NCBI GenBank assembly: GCA_903855945.1
Contig: CAIOAK010000091.1
Coordinates: 1 to 62,389, forward strand
Reading direction: 5' to 3'
Length of the DNA: 62,389 nt
Source of the DNA: an uncultured Anaeromyxobacter sp.
GTDB lineage: Bacteria; Myxococcota; Myxococcia; Myxococcales; Anaeromyxobacteraceae
Shown: in pieces, positions 8,374 to 16,924 of the stretch
Numbering within the stretch: position 1 is the stretch's first letter
How the letters are laid out: every line of letters begins with the position of its first letter
Program-made: the position numbers and the translations under genes
Notes under the pieces: model-generated
Told to the model about the DNA's origin: nothing
Databases searched by the model: none
The model's input: the letters and a program-made list of their open reading frames with translations, nothing else

Positions 8374-9552
8374 GTGGGATCGATCGCCGACGACCTGCGA
8401 CGCTGGGTTCCCGTGCTCCTCGCGACCTGGCGCGGCCTCCGGCGCGAGGTGAGGCGCGGGCCGAGGCCCCCGCCCGATGCGCTCCTGCCCGAGGAGCTGC
8501 GCGAGGTGGCGGCCGCCGTGCAGCGACTCTCCCTCGGCCTCACCCGGGACCGGGAGCTCGCCGGGGCGCGCTACCTGGACGACGATCGGCTGCTCGGCGC
8601 CTACCTGCTCTTCTACTGGCCGGTGTCCTACCTCCAGGCGCGCGGCGTCCTCTCCGAGCTGCCGGGCCGGCCGCGCTCCGCGCTCGACCTGGGCAGCGGC
8701 CCGGGACCCGTGGCCTTCGCGTCGCTCGACGCGGGGGCGGCCGAGGTGCTGGCGGCGGACCGCTCGGCCCGCGCGCTGGCCGCGGCGCGCCGGCTCGCCA
8801 CCGGCGCCGGGGAGCCGCTCTCCACCCGGGAGTGGGATCCCCAGCGTCGCGCCGGTCTCGCGGGGTTCGCCGGCGGGCGCAGGTTCGACCTCATCACGAT
8901 GGGGCACCTCGTGAACGAGCTCTTCCAGGGGGAGGGCGCGGCGGAGCGTCGCGCGGCGCTCCTCGAGGAGGCGCTCGGGCTGCTCGCGCCGGGGGGATCG
9001 CTCGTGGTCATCGAGCCGGCGCTGCGGGACACCTCGCGGGCCTTGCTCGAGGTGCGGGACCTGCTCGTGGCCCGGGGCGTGACCGTTCGCGCCCCGTGCC
9101 TGTTCCGCGGGGCCTGCCCTGCGCTCGTACGCCCCACCGACTGGTGCCACGCCGAGCGGCCGGTGGAGGTGCCGCGGCTCGTGGAGGAGATCGGCCGCCG
9201 CGCCGGGCTCCGCAAGGAGGCGGTGAAGATGAGCTACCTCGTGCTCGCGGCGCCGGGGGAGGGCTTGAGCGAGCCGCCCGCCGGTCGGGTGTTCCGGATC
9301 GTCTCCGAGCCGCTGCCGTCGAAGGGGCGGCTCCGTTACATGGGCTGCGGGCCGGAGGGGCGGATGGGGCTCGCGCTCCAGGAGAAGGACGTCACCGAGC
9401 GCAACCGGGCCTTCGAGCGGCTGCTCCGGGGCGACGTGGTCGAGGTCACGGCGACCGAGCCGAGGGGGGACGGGATCCGGCTCTCGGCGGAGTCGGATGT
9501 GCGCGTCGTCGCGGCGGCGGGGAGGCCGGTTCCCCGACGCAGCGACCCGTGA
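8374..9552 (+). CDS. Rsm22-like SAM-dependent methyltransferase
   Basis: This is a 392-residue class I methyltransferase of the Rsm22 family, whose members act in small-ribosomal-subunit maturation. The SAM-binding motif LDLGSGPGPVAFASL is near residue 107, followed by an aspartate at the end of strand 2 (LAADRS). CLFRGACPAL and TDWCH supply the cysteines expected in this family, where some members bind an Fe-S cluster. GTG 8374 is chosen because GGAG lies at 8365-8368 with good spacing; GTG 8368 overlapping the rnz stop is possible. The tight linkage to rnz suggests co-expression. The exact target RNA is not established here. Confidence 0.75.
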   Translation: MGSIADDLRRWVPVLLATWRGLRREVRRGPRPPPDALLPEELREVAAAVQRLSLGLTRDRELAGARYLDDDRLLGAYLLFYWPVSYLQARGVLSELPGRPRSALDLGSGPGPVAFASLDAGAAEVLAADRSARALAAARRLATGAGEPLSTREWDPQRRAGLAGFAGGRRFDLITMGHLVNELFQGEGAAERRAALLEEALGLLAPGGSLVVIEPALRDTSRALLEVRDLLVARGVTVRAPCLFRGACPALVRPTDWCHAERPVEVPRLVEEIGRRAGLRKEAVKMSYLVLAAPGEGLSEPPAGRVFRIVSEPLPSKGRLRYMGCGPEGRMGLALQEKDVTERNRAFERLLRGDVVEVTATEPRGDGIRLSAESDVRVVAAAGRPVPRRSDP

Positions 9553-9583
9553 GGTACGCTCGTTCGATGAAGGTGGAGGCTCC

Positions 9584-12304
9584 ATGAGATCGACCGTCGC
9601 CCTTTCCCTCCTCGTCGCGATCGCCGCCGGGTGCGGCGGTGGAACGAATCCCCCCTCCGTCTCGTCCGCGAACTCGTCGCTCGCGGTGGACCGGGCCCTC
9701 GCCGTGGCCAACGGGTTGTCGGTCGTCACGGTCTCCGCCACCATCCGGGACGAAGGAAATGGTCCGATGGCCGGGGTGACGGTCGCGTTCTCCTCGACCG
9801 GGGGCGGGAACGCCTGGACGCCTTCGAGCGCGGTCACGAGCGCGAGCGGCGTCGCGACCGCCACCCTCGCCTCCACCCTCGCCGAGGCGAAGACGCTCGG
9901 CGTCACGGCCGGGGGCCTGGCGGTGGCGCAGGAGCAGGCGGTCACCTTCTCGGTCCCGGCGCCGTCCGCGTCGAGATCGTCACTCGCAGTGAATTCCGCC
10001 TCGGTGATCGCGAACGGCGTCTCGACGACGGGGGCGACGGCCACGGTGCGCGACGACGACGGCGTGGCGATGGCGGGGGTGACGGTCACGTTCTCCTCGA
10101 CCGGGACCGGGAACGCATGGACGCCCCCGAGCGCCGTCACGAGTGCGAGCGGCGTCGCGACCGCCACCCTCGGTTCGACGGTCGCAGAGGCGAAGACCCT
10201 GAGCGTCGTCGCCGGTCGCGTCGCCGTGTCGCAGACCCAGCCGGTGACCTTCACGGTGCCGGTGCCATCCGCATCCAGGTCGTCGCTGGCGGCGAGCCCC
10301 CCGGCCGCGGCGGCGAACGGGCTGGGGATGATCGCGGCGACCGCCACCGTGCGGGACGCGGACGGAGTCGCGATGGGAGGGGTGACCGTCCGGTTCGCCG
10401 CGACCGGGAGCGGGAATGTCTGGACGCCGTCGAGCGCCGTCACGAGCGCGAGCGGCATCGCGACCGCCGTCATCGCCTCCAGCCTCGCCGAGGTGAAGAC
10501 GCTGAGTGCGAGCGCCGGGGGCGTGGCCGTGTCGCAGACCCAGCCGGTGACGTTCACGCCGGCTCCGGTGCCGGCGCCCGACCTCGTCATCTCGGAACTG
10601 GGGAACTGGTACGACCCGAGCGTCCCGGCCTGGGTCGAGATCCACAACGGCACGGCGGCGCCCGTGAACCTGGAGGGCTACACCCTCCGGGCCCGGGGCG
10701 TGGACGTAGACAGCGGCATCCACGTCGCCTCGACCACCTTCCGCCTGCCGTGGCTCTCGGTACCGAGCGGCGGATATGCGGTGGTGGCCGGTGTGGTCGA
10801 GAACATCACCTACAACGGCGGCCTGCTCGTCCACGTCTCCGACGCCGCCAGCCGGGTGCCTTACTGGAGCGGTTCGGGATTCGTGGAACTCGTCAAGGAC
10901 GGGGCCACCGTGGACTTCGTCCGGATCGGGGAAGACACGACCGCCCCCACGACGGCCGGCTACTGGGTCGGGGCCGGCGCCCCGGCGCTCCCCACGGGGC
11001 TCGACAGGTACGACGTCGCGCTGGCGAGGCGTCCGGTCGGGGCGCAGACGCACGGCGCCGCCGACTGGGTCCAGGTCTCCTTCCCGACACCGGGCGGGCC
11101 GAACGACGTGGCGCCCGACGCGGTCTCCTCCGACGGCGACGGCATCCCCGACTCGGCCAAGGTACCGGGTGGAACCTTCGCCGGCCTGGACCTCCACTCC
11201 ATGGGCGCCCGCAAGGGGCACCGGGACATCTTCATCGAGCTGGACGCCATGGGGAGCACCGACCCGGGCGTGATCCCCCGCAAGGAAGCGCTCGACATGG
11301 TGGTGGCGAAGTTCCAGGAGCACACGGTCTACCTGCACATCGACGCCGGGGCCCGCTTCAGCGCGACGTTCAACCCGGCGCTCTACAACCTGGGACAGCC
11401 GAACTGGGACGTACGCTTCTCCGCGTGCCTGGACTTCCCCCAGGACCTCAATGCCAACCCGCCCAACGTGCCGAACGGGTGCAGCTCCGTCTACGCCTAC
11501 AAGGCGGAGTACATGCAGGTCGTGCGGCGCGCCATCTTCCACTACGCCCTCTTCGGCAGCTCGCAGAAGCTGGATGGCTCCTCGGGCTCCTCGGGTCGTG
11601 CGGACATCATCGGCTCGAACTTCATCGTCACCCTGGGGAACTCGGAGTTCGCCATATCCCCGGAGGACGAGCTGAACCTGCTCATCAACCAGCAGGCCTC
11701 CACGTTCATGCACGAGTTCGGTCACAACCTCGGGCTGCGCCACGGAGGGGACGAGGACCTGAACTACAAGCCGAACTACCTGTCGATCATGAACTACCTG
11801 CACCAGATGACGGGCCTCCCCGATCCCGCAGCGGCGACGGCCGGAGACCGCTACACGTTTCAAGCCTTCAAGAGGCCGGCCCGGTGCGACCTGGACGCGA
11901 GCCCCTGCGGGAGCCCCAGGTTCTTCCGGATGGACTTCTCGAACGGACGCGGGGCCCTGCTCGACGAGCTCGTCGTGAGCGAGACGGGCGGGCTGGGCCG
12001 GGGCGGACCCTGGGTCGACTACGACGGGAACCGCCTGCAGAACGACGGGTACTCGAGAAGCCTGCTCCCCAAGGACGTGCCTCATACATGGGGCAAGCTC
12101 CACGATTTCGACGACTGGTCGAACCTCGTGCTGCCGTTCCAGCCGTACGCGAACTGGCCGCGCGGCGCCCCGACGAGCACCCTGACCCGGATGCTGCGCA
12201 GGCCCGTCACGCCGTTCAACGATCACCAGCGCGAGGTCAGCCAGGAGACGCCGCCCGGCGAGGCGTTCTTCGAGGAGATGCGGCAGCGCCGCCAGGGTCG
12301 ATGA
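9584..12304 (+). CDS. Secreted lipoprotein metalloprotease with Ig-like repeats
   Basis: This 906-residue predicted lipoprotein has the signal peptide MRSTVALSLLVAIAAGC with cysteine 17 as the lipidation site. Three tandem bacterial Ig-like (Big_1/invasin-type) repeats of about 101 residues occupy roughly 26-326. They are followed by a lamin-tail-like domain (DLVISELGNWYDPSVPAWVEI) and a metzincin-like zinc protease domain with HEFGHNLGLRH at 710-720 and a Met-turn SIMNY at 734-738. ATG 9584 is chosen because it precedes the signal peptide and has a GGAGG ribosome site. The protein is presumably anchored outside the cell and may digest proteins. Neighbours give no pathway context. Confidence 0.8.
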   Translation: MRSTVALSLLVAIAAGCGGGTNPPSVSSANSSLAVDRALAVANGLSVVTVSATIRDEGNGPMAGVTVAFSSTGGGNAWTPSSAVTSASGVATATLASTLAEAKTLGVTAGGLAVAQEQAVTFSVPAPSASRSSLAVNSASVIANGVSTTGATATVRDDDGVAMAGVTVTFSSTGTGNAWTPPSAVTSASGVATATLGSTVAEAKTLSVVAGRVAVSQTQPVTFTVPVPSASRSSLAASPPAAAANGLGMIAATATVRDADGVAMGGVTVRFAATGSGNVWTPSSAVTSASGIATAVIASSLAEVKTLSASAGGVAVSQTQPVTFTPAPVPAPDLVISELGNWYDPSVPAWVEIHNGTAAPVNLEGYTLRARGVDVDSGIHVASTTFRLPWLSVPSGGYAVVAGVVENITYNGGLLVHVSDAASRVPYWSGSGFVELVKDGATVDFVRIGEDTTAPTTAGYWVGAGAPALPTGLDRYDVALARRPVGAQTHGAADWVQVSFPTPGGPNDVAPDAVSSDGDGIPDSAKVPGGTFAGLDLHSMGARKGHRDIFIELDAMGSTDPGVIPRKEALDMVVAKFQEHTVYLHIDAGARFSATFNPALYNLGQPNWDVRFSACLDFPQDLNANPPNVPNGCSSVYAYKAEYMQVVRRAIFHYALFGSSQKLDGSSGSSGRADIIGSNFIVTLGNSEFAISPEDELNLLINQQASTFMHEFGHNLGLRHGGDEDLNYKPNYLSIMNYLHQMTGLPDPAAATAGDRYTFQAFKRPARCDLDASPCGSPRFFRMDFSNGRGALLDELVVSETGGLGRGGPWVDYDGNRLQNDGYSRSLLPKDVPHTWGKLHDFDDWSNLVLPFQPYANWPRGAPTSTLTRMLRRPVTPFNDHQREVSQETPPGEAFFEEMRQRRQGR
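9662..10561 (+). repeat. Three tandem Ig-like coding repeats, period 303 bp
   Basis: Three in-frame copies of about 300 bases encode Big_1-type domains. Each ends in a PSASRSSLA or similar hinge and carries the conserved TPSSAVTSASG(V/I)ATA block. The period measured between equivalent bases 9965 and 10268 is 303. The second unit alone carries a TTCACT-N3-AGTGAA-like palindrome at 9979-9993. Confidence 0.8.
9979..9993. repeat. Dispersed palindrome, 11 of 12 positions
   Basis: GTCACT CGC AGTGAA differs at one position from TTCACT-N3-AGTGAA. It lies in the second Ig-like repeat. The equivalent bases in repeats one and three are G+C-rich and lack the palindrome, so the sequence difference is specific to this site. 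Confidence 0.55.
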
Positions 12305-12365
12305 GGCACCTGCGGCTCGCGCCCATTTTTGCGCCGCCGCCGGGGAGGCTCTATCCTCCGCACGC

Positions 12366-13382
12366 ATGTCGAACTCCTGGGTGAAGTCCTTCAAGCGGAC
12401 GCCGTTCTTCCTGCGGCTGCGCCGGCGCTTCCACCGTCCGAGCCGGGAGGTGAGGGACGCCGACCCGATGCGTCTGAGCATGAAGAGCTTCGGCCACCGG
12501 CTCGCGCTCGACCTGACCCGGAACCTCGCCGCGACCGACACGTCGGGGGAGCCGCGCCACCGCGGGCTCGGCAGCAAGGCCTGCACCCAGGGGGACGTGG
12601 AGAGCCCCTGGTTCGCCCACTGGTGCCGGGAGCTGCACATCGCACCGGCGTACCACCGCAAGATCTGGGAGTACGCCTTCCTCCTCCAGGTGCTCCACGA
12701 GCGGGACATGCTGCGCCCGGGGCGCACGGGGCTCGGCTTCGGGTGCGGCGAGGAGCCCATCGCCTCCTACCTCGCCTCCCGCGGCGTGGGCGCGACCGCG
12801 ACCGATCTCGCGCCCGATGAGGCCCGGGGCCGGGGCTGGATGGAGACGGGCCAGCACACCACCCAGCGCGACATGGCCCTCCGGCCCGACCTCGTCTCCC
12901 GGGAGGCGTTCGAGCGGCACGTCGACTTCGCGTTCGTGGACATGACCGACATCCCGGCGTCGCTCGACGGCAAGTACGACTTCTGCTGGTCGCTCTGCGC
13001 CTTCGAGCACCTGGGCAACGTCGAGGCCGGCCTGCGCTTCGTGGAGCAGTCGATGCGATCGCTTCGCCCCGGGGGGATCGCGGTCCACACCACCGAGTTC
13101 AACTTCCTCTGCACCGACGACACCATCGACGAGGGCTCCACGGTCCTCTTCCTGGCGAAGCACTTCGCCGGGCTCGCCGCCCGCCTCGAGCGCGCCGGCC
13201 ACCGGGTGGGGACGCTCGACCTGGACGTGGGCGACGGGGTCGTCGACCGCTACGTGGACGTGCCCCCGTACGAATGGAACCCCGTTCCGCAGGCCAGGTG
13301 GAACACGGGGACCGTCCACCTCAAGCTCTCGCTCGGCGCGTACCCCACGACCTCGTTCGGCCTGGTCGTCGAGAAGGGTTGA
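12366..13382 (+). CDS. Class I SAM-dependent methyltransferase
   Basis: This is a 338-residue protein with a methyltransferase core at about 115-245. The glycine-rich loop is GLGFGCGEEPIASYLASRG, with a strand-2 acid in ATDLAPDEA, and the post-core motif is SLRPGGIAVHTTEF. The family resembles methyltransferases found in polysaccharide and surface-glycan clusters, but the substrate is not evident. The start is ATG 12366, 61 bases after the protease gene. The gene converges on the ABC ATPase gene with 46 bases between the stops. No operon partner is obvious. Confidence 0.7.
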   Translation: MSNSWVKSFKRTPFFLRLRRRFHRPSREVRDADPMRLSMKSFGHRLALDLTRNLAATDTSGEPRHRGLGSKACTQGDVESPWFAHWCRELHIAPAYHRKIWEYAFLLQVLHERDMLRPGRTGLGFGCGEEPIASYLASRGVGATATDLAPDEARGRGWMETGQHTTQRDMALRPDLVSREAFERHVDFAFVDMTDIPASLDGKYDFCWSLCAFEHLGNVEAGLRFVEQSMRSLRPGGIAVHTTEFNFLCTDDTIDEGSTVLFLAKHFAGLAARLERAGHRVGTLDLDVGDGVVDRYVDVPPYEWNPVPQARWNTGTVHLKLSLGAYPTTSFGLVVEKG

Positions 13383-13428
13383 GCGAGAATGGCGCGGCCG
13401 CTGCGCCCTCGCCGACCTCCTCCTCGCC

Positions 13429-14424
13429 CTACTTCGCACTCGGTACGGGCGGCCCCCGCTGCGCCCGGAAGAGCTCGCTCATGATCTCCTCCAGCGGCGG
13501 CTCCTCCACCGTCAGGTCCACCACCGGCAGGGCGGCGAGCAGCCGACCCACCATCCCGGCCACCTCGTCCCCCGGCACCCGGTAGGTCGCCTGCGCCTCC
13601 CCGTGCGACGTGAGCACGCCCATCCGGGAGAGCTCCGCCTCCGCTACCGGCTGTCCGAGCCGGACCACCACGCGCTTCTCCGGCCGGACCTCCCGCGAGA
13701 GCCGCTGCAGGTCGCCGTCGTAGATGAGATGCCCCCGGTCGATGACCACCACCCGGGGGCACAGGGCGAGCACGTCGTCCATGTAGTGGCTCGTGAGGAG
13801 CACGGTCGCCCCGGTCCGCTCGTTGTAGGAGCGGATGAAGTCGCGCACCGTCGACTGCATCGTCACGTCGAGCCCGATGGTGGGCTCGTCGAGGAAGAGC
13901 ACGCGCGGCCGGTGCAGGAGCGACGCGGCCAGCTCGCACTTCATCCGCTCGCCGAGCGAGAGCTGGCGCGTCGGCTTGTCCACCACGCCGCCGATGTCGA
14001 GCAGCTCGAGCAGCTCGCGCACGCGGGTCGCGAACTCGGCGCGCGGGATCTCGTAGATGGCCCGGTTGAGCGCGAAGGTCTCGGACGGGGGCAGGTCCCA
14101 GATGAGCTGCTGCTTCTGCCCCATCACGAGCGTGATCGACTTCAGGAACTCGACCTCGCGCCGCGCCGGGACGAAGCCCGCCACCTGCACCTCACCGGCG
14201 GTGGGATGGAGGAGGCCGGAGAGCACCTTCAACGTGGTGGTCTTGCCCGCCCCGTTGGGGCCCAGGAATCCCACCCGCTCCCCCGGCCCCACCGAGAAGG
14301 AGATCCCGTCCACCGCCCGGACCACCTCCCGGCGCCGGTGGAACAGGGAACGGATCGAGGCGCCCAGGCCGGGCTCGCGCCGGTGGACCCGGTACTCCTT
14401 GCGCAGTTCGCGGACATGGATCAC
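13429..14424 (-). CDS. ABC transporter ATPase (partner type for DUF990 permeases)
   Basis: This is a 331-residue ABC ATPase. Walker A is GPNGAGKTT (about 55-63), the signature is LSLGERMKCELA, and Walker B is RVLFLDEPTIGLD. The Q-loop region GQKQQLIWDLP and the C-terminal extension after the nucleotide-binding domain match the ATPase that normally accompanies paired DUF990 ABC-2 permeases. The start is GTG 14424 (MIHVRELRKEYRV). No permease gene is adjacent. The only two suitable permeases in the window are at 2023-3630 on the other strand, so a dispersed three-component exporter is inferred. Confidence 0.82.
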   Translation of the reverse strand: MIHVRELRKEYRVHRREPGLGASIRSLFHRRREVVRAVDGISFSVGPGERVGFLGPNGAGKTTTLKVLSGLLHPTAGEVQVAGFVPARREVEFLKSITLVMGQKQQLIWDLPPSETFALNRAIYEIPRAEFATRVRELLELLDIGGVVDKPTRQLSLGERMKCELAASLLHRPRVLFLDEPTIGLDVTMQSTVRDFIRSYNERTGATVLLTSHYMDDVLALCPRVVVIDRGHLIYDGDLQRLSREVRPEKRVVVRLGQPVAEAELSRMGVLTSHGEAQATYRVPGDEVAGMVGRLLAALPVVDLTVEEPPLEEIMSELFRAQRGPPVPSAK

Positions 14425-14477
14425 GGGGCGTCACGATAAGGGCGTGCACGGCCACCGGCAACGGTTAGGGTTCCGCC

Positions 14478-15026
14478 ATGCGCAAGTTCGCCCTCCTCGG
14501 AGCGCTCCTCGTCGGATGCGCCCACGCCCCGTCGGGGCCGCCGCTCCGCGCCGTCGATCGCGTGGACCTCACCCGATACGCGGGGCGCTGGTACGAGATC
14601 GCCACCATCCCCATGTCGTTCCAGAAGGGCTGCGTGGGCGTGACCGCCGACTACGCGCTCCGCCCCGACGGCGACGTGAGCGTCGTGAACACCTGCCGCA
14701 AGGAGACGCTCGACGCCCCGGAGCGCTCCGTCGAGGGCAAGGCCTGGTCGGTCGCCCCATCCAACGCCAAGCTCGAGGTCCAGTTCTTCTGGCCCTTCCA
14801 CGGCGCCTACTGGATCATCGACCTGTCGCCCGACTACCAGTGGGCGGTGGTGGGCCATCCCAGCCGCACCTACCTCTGGATCCTCTCGCGCACCCCGCAG
14901 ATGGACCCCGCCACCTACGACGGCATCCTCTCCCGCCTGAAGGCGCAGGCCTACGATACGTCACTGTTGGTGAAGACGCCGCAGCCCCCCGGTCCGGTGT
15001 ACATTCCCCCCCGGGAGGCACCGTGA
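14478..15026 (+). CDS. blc: Outer-membrane lipocalin (Blc-like lipoprotein)
   Basis: This is a 182-residue bacterial lipocalin with a lipoprotein signal peptide (MRKFALLGALLVGC, cysteine 14). The conserved lipocalin motif YAGRWYEIA follows near residue 33, with later beta-barrel segments such as WVVGHPSRTYLWILSR-like strands (the sequence reads WAVVGHPSRTYLWILSRTP). Blc proteins sit on the inner face of the outer membrane, bind fatty acids or lysophospholipids and are linked to membrane stress. It is translationally coupled to the next gene through a GTGA overlap. A 10-of-12 copy of the dispersed palindrome lies near its 3' end. Confidence 0.88.
   Translation: MRKFALLGALLVGCAHAPSGPPLRAVDRVDLTRYAGRWYEIATIPMSFQKGCVGVTADYALRPDGDVSVVNTCRKETLDAPERSVEGKAWSVAPSNAKLEVQFFWPFHGAYWIIDLSPDYQWAVVGHPSRTYLWILSRTPQMDPATYDGILSRLKAQAYDTSLLVKTPQPPGPVYIPPREAP
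14961..14975. repeat. Dispersed palindrome, 10 of 12 positions
   Basis: GTCACT GTT GGTGAA lies inside the 3' part of the lipocalin gene (encoding TSLLVK). It differs from TTCACT-N3-AGTGAA at the first position of each half-site. Confidence 0.4.
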
Positions 15027-15556
15027 AGAAGGGAACCATCGTCGCAACGCTCCTCGTGGCGACCGGCGTGCTCGCCGGCCTGCTCGGCTACCTGCTCCTC
15101 GACGACGGCCCGGGATCCGGCTCCGGAACCGCGGGCAAGAACCCCGCACCCGGGGGGAAGGGCGGAGCCGGCGACGGCTTCCGGGACGCCGACTTCGCGG
15201 GACAGGGGGCCGGCGGCGCCGGCGCGGGACTCACTCCCGAGCAGGAGAAGATGCTGCGGGCCGCCCTCGAGCGGATCGGCAACGAGGCCGCCATCCGAGC
15301 GGCACTCACCTCCGACGTCCCCGAGCCCTGGCCGCTGCCCGAGTCCCAGAACCGGTTCGCGACCTGCCTCATCGCCATCGAGGGGAGCCTGTCGGCGGAC
15401 CGCGCCCCCGCCAAGGAGCAGATCTGCGCCTGCGCGACCCGCGCCATCCAGCGGACCTATCCGAAGGCTCCTCCCCGGGCGGAGAGGCGCCACGAGATCA
15501 AGTCCGCGGGCGCGAACTTCCGCGCCGCGGTCGAGGAGTGCACGAACGGCCCGTGA
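15023..15556 (+). CDS. Membrane-anchored hypothetical protein with four cysteines
   Basis: This 177-residue protein has one N-terminal membrane segment (about 5-25), then a Gly/Ala-rich linker (about 30-75) and a small soluble domain with cysteines in FATCL, ICAC and EECTNG. The spacing suggests two disulfides or a metal site; this is inference. GTG 15023 overlaps the lipocalin stop, so the two proteins are co-translated and probably both periplasmic-facing. No family is recognised. Confidence 0.65.
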   Translation: MKKGTIVATLLVATGVLAGLLGYLLLDDGPGSGSGTAGKNPAPGGKGGAGDGFRDADFAGQGAGGAGAGLTPEQEKMLRAALERIGNEAAIRAALTSDVPEPWPLPESQNRFATCLIAIEGSLSADRAPAKEQICACATRAIQRTYPKAPPRAERRHEIKSAGANFRAAVEECTNGP

Positions 15557-15565
15557 AACCGGATC

Positions 15566-16810
15566 CTAGAAGCAGGTCGTGTTCGGGATCCCCTGCTTCC
15601 AGTAGCGGACGCCGCCGTGGCAGCCGGTGGTCACACCCAGGACTCCGGTGGACGTGCCGGTCCAGCCGTTCGGCCCCGCCGCGTTGGGCTTCCACGCGGG
15701 CAGGTTGGCCGTGTTCACGTTCCGCACGCCGTTCACGTGGTACGGGACGGCCTGGGGAAGCACCGCCGCGATGCTGTAGCCGGCCGGGTGGCACTTCGAG
15801 CAGGCCAGGTTCACCTGCCCGGGCGCCGCGTGGAGGACATGGGGCAGATCGGACGGCGGTGAGCCGTGGCAGCTGCCGCACCTGGCCTGCGTGCCGTCCA
15901 CCTTGTTCCAGATCGGCGTCGTGTAGGTGCCGCCGCCGTTCAGCGTCTGGCCGTGGCAGTAGTTCGCGCAGGTGAGCGTCCCGGTGTCGAAGGCGGGCAC
16001 GGCCGACTCCGCCGTGGCGATGGGGCCCCAGGAGAAGGTGACCGGGCTGTCCGGGACCGGACCGACGTGGGCCAGGTCGGTGGGGACCACGTGGCACTCG
16101 TTGCAGGCGATGGGGCTCGAGAGGGCGGTGGCTCCGGGCATCAGGTGGGCCTGGTGGGCGCCGACTCCCGGGGCGGTCGTGGCCGTGTTCCCGTACCGGT
16201 CGGCCGGAGGCGCCGCCTTCAGCGCGGCCGAGGAGCCGGCGGGGATCACGCGGGTCCGGTCGCCGTGGCACGCCGCGCAGCTCGTCCCGATGTCGGTGGG
16301 CTGCAGGTTGACCACACCGTTCACGTGGACGGCCCGGTTCACGGTGCTGTTCGTGTAGCCCGGGTGGCACATGGCGCACTGCACGCCGGTCGCCACCGCG
16401 GGGTGCCACGGGGTCGCCGCGACGCCGCCGGGGGTGGCGTGGCAGCCCTGGCAACCGGTGAGGCTGGTGGGCGGGTTCCAGACCGGGGCCGGGGTGGCGC
16501 CGCGGAAGACGACCGCGGTCGCTCCGCCCGCGTGGCAGTAGACGTTGGAGCAGGTGAGGTTCGAGATGCTGAGGGAGGGGTTCGCGCCGTTGGCCCGGGC
16601 GAGGCTGCCCGTGTAGGCGGGGAAGACCACGTCCCAGTTGGGAGCGTGGCACTCGCCGCAGGAGAGGGGCTGGGAGATGGGGCCCGCGAGGTGGATCGGG
16701 TGAGCACCGGTGATGGGCTGGCCGTTGTCGTCACCTTCCGATGCCGGGCGGCCGTTGCAGCCGGCGAGGACGAGGAGTACCGCGAGGAAGGGGACGACGA
16801 GCCGATGCAT
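15566..16810 (-). CDS. CxxCH/C4xCH multiheme c-type cytochrome lipoprotein
   Basis: This 414-residue lipoprotein has the signal peptide MHRLVVPFLAVLLVLAGC (cysteine 18). It contains seven CxxCH heme motifs (CGECH, CQGCH, CAMCH, CAACH, CNECH, CGSCH, CSKCH) plus two longer variants, CSNVYCH and CANYCH. Paired CxxxxCH/CxxCH motifs are typical of the Geobacter-type GSU_C4xC__C2xCH cytochromes. It is predicted to carry up to nine hemes on the periplasmic or outer face of the membrane. ATG 16810 is chosen because it heads the lipoprotein signal and follows GGAGG. It is divergent from fadI, with a palindrome in the shared 114-base region. Confidence 0.85.
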   Translation of the reverse strand: MHRLVVPFLAVLLVLAGCNGRPASEGDDNGQPITGAHPIHLAGPISQPLSCGECHAPNWDVVFPAYTGSLARANGANPSLSISNLTCSNVYCHAGGATAVVFRGATPAPVWNPPTSLTGCQGCHATPGGVAATPWHPAVATGVQCAMCHPGYTNSTVNRAVHVNGVVNLQPTDIGTSCAACHGDRTRVIPAGSSAALKAAPPADRYGNTATTAPGVGAHQAHLMPGATALSSPIACNECHVVPTDLAHVGPVPDSPVTFSWGPIATAESAVPAFDTGTLTCANYCHGQTLNGGGTYTTPIWNKVDGTQARCGSCHGSPPSDLPHVLHAAPGQVNLACSKCHPAGYSIAAVLPQAVPYHVNGVRNVNTANLPAWKPNAAGPNGWTGTSTGVLGVTTGCHGGVRYWKQGIPNTTCF

Positions 16811-16823
16811 GGAACCTCCGGAA

Positions 16824-16844
16824 GGTAACTCTTCGGAAGTTACC
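16824..16844. promoter_or_regulatory. Candidate operator palindrome between cytochrome and fadI
   Basis: Perfect 7-base arms GGTAACT and AGTTACC are separated by seven bases, just upstream of the cytochrome start and within the divergent promoter region. The size fits a dimeric regulator such as a TetR-type protein, but it could instead be a hairpin in the cytochrome leader. Confidence 0.4.
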
Positions 16845-16854
16845 ACCGCCCCTC

Positions 16855-16884
16855 TTGACGCTGTGCGTCGAAACGATCCATCAT
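16855..16884 (+). promoter_or_regulatory. Candidate sigma-70 promoter for fadI-fadJ
   Basis: TTGACG at 16855-16860 is followed after 18 bases by CATCAT at 16879-16884, about 40 bases before the fadI start. The -35 matches five of six and the -10 four of six consensus positions. It lies beside the candidate operator at 16824-16844. Confidence 0.35.
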
Positions 16885-16924
16885 TCCCCGAGACCGCTGA
16901 TTCAAGAATCAACACGGGGGGAAA

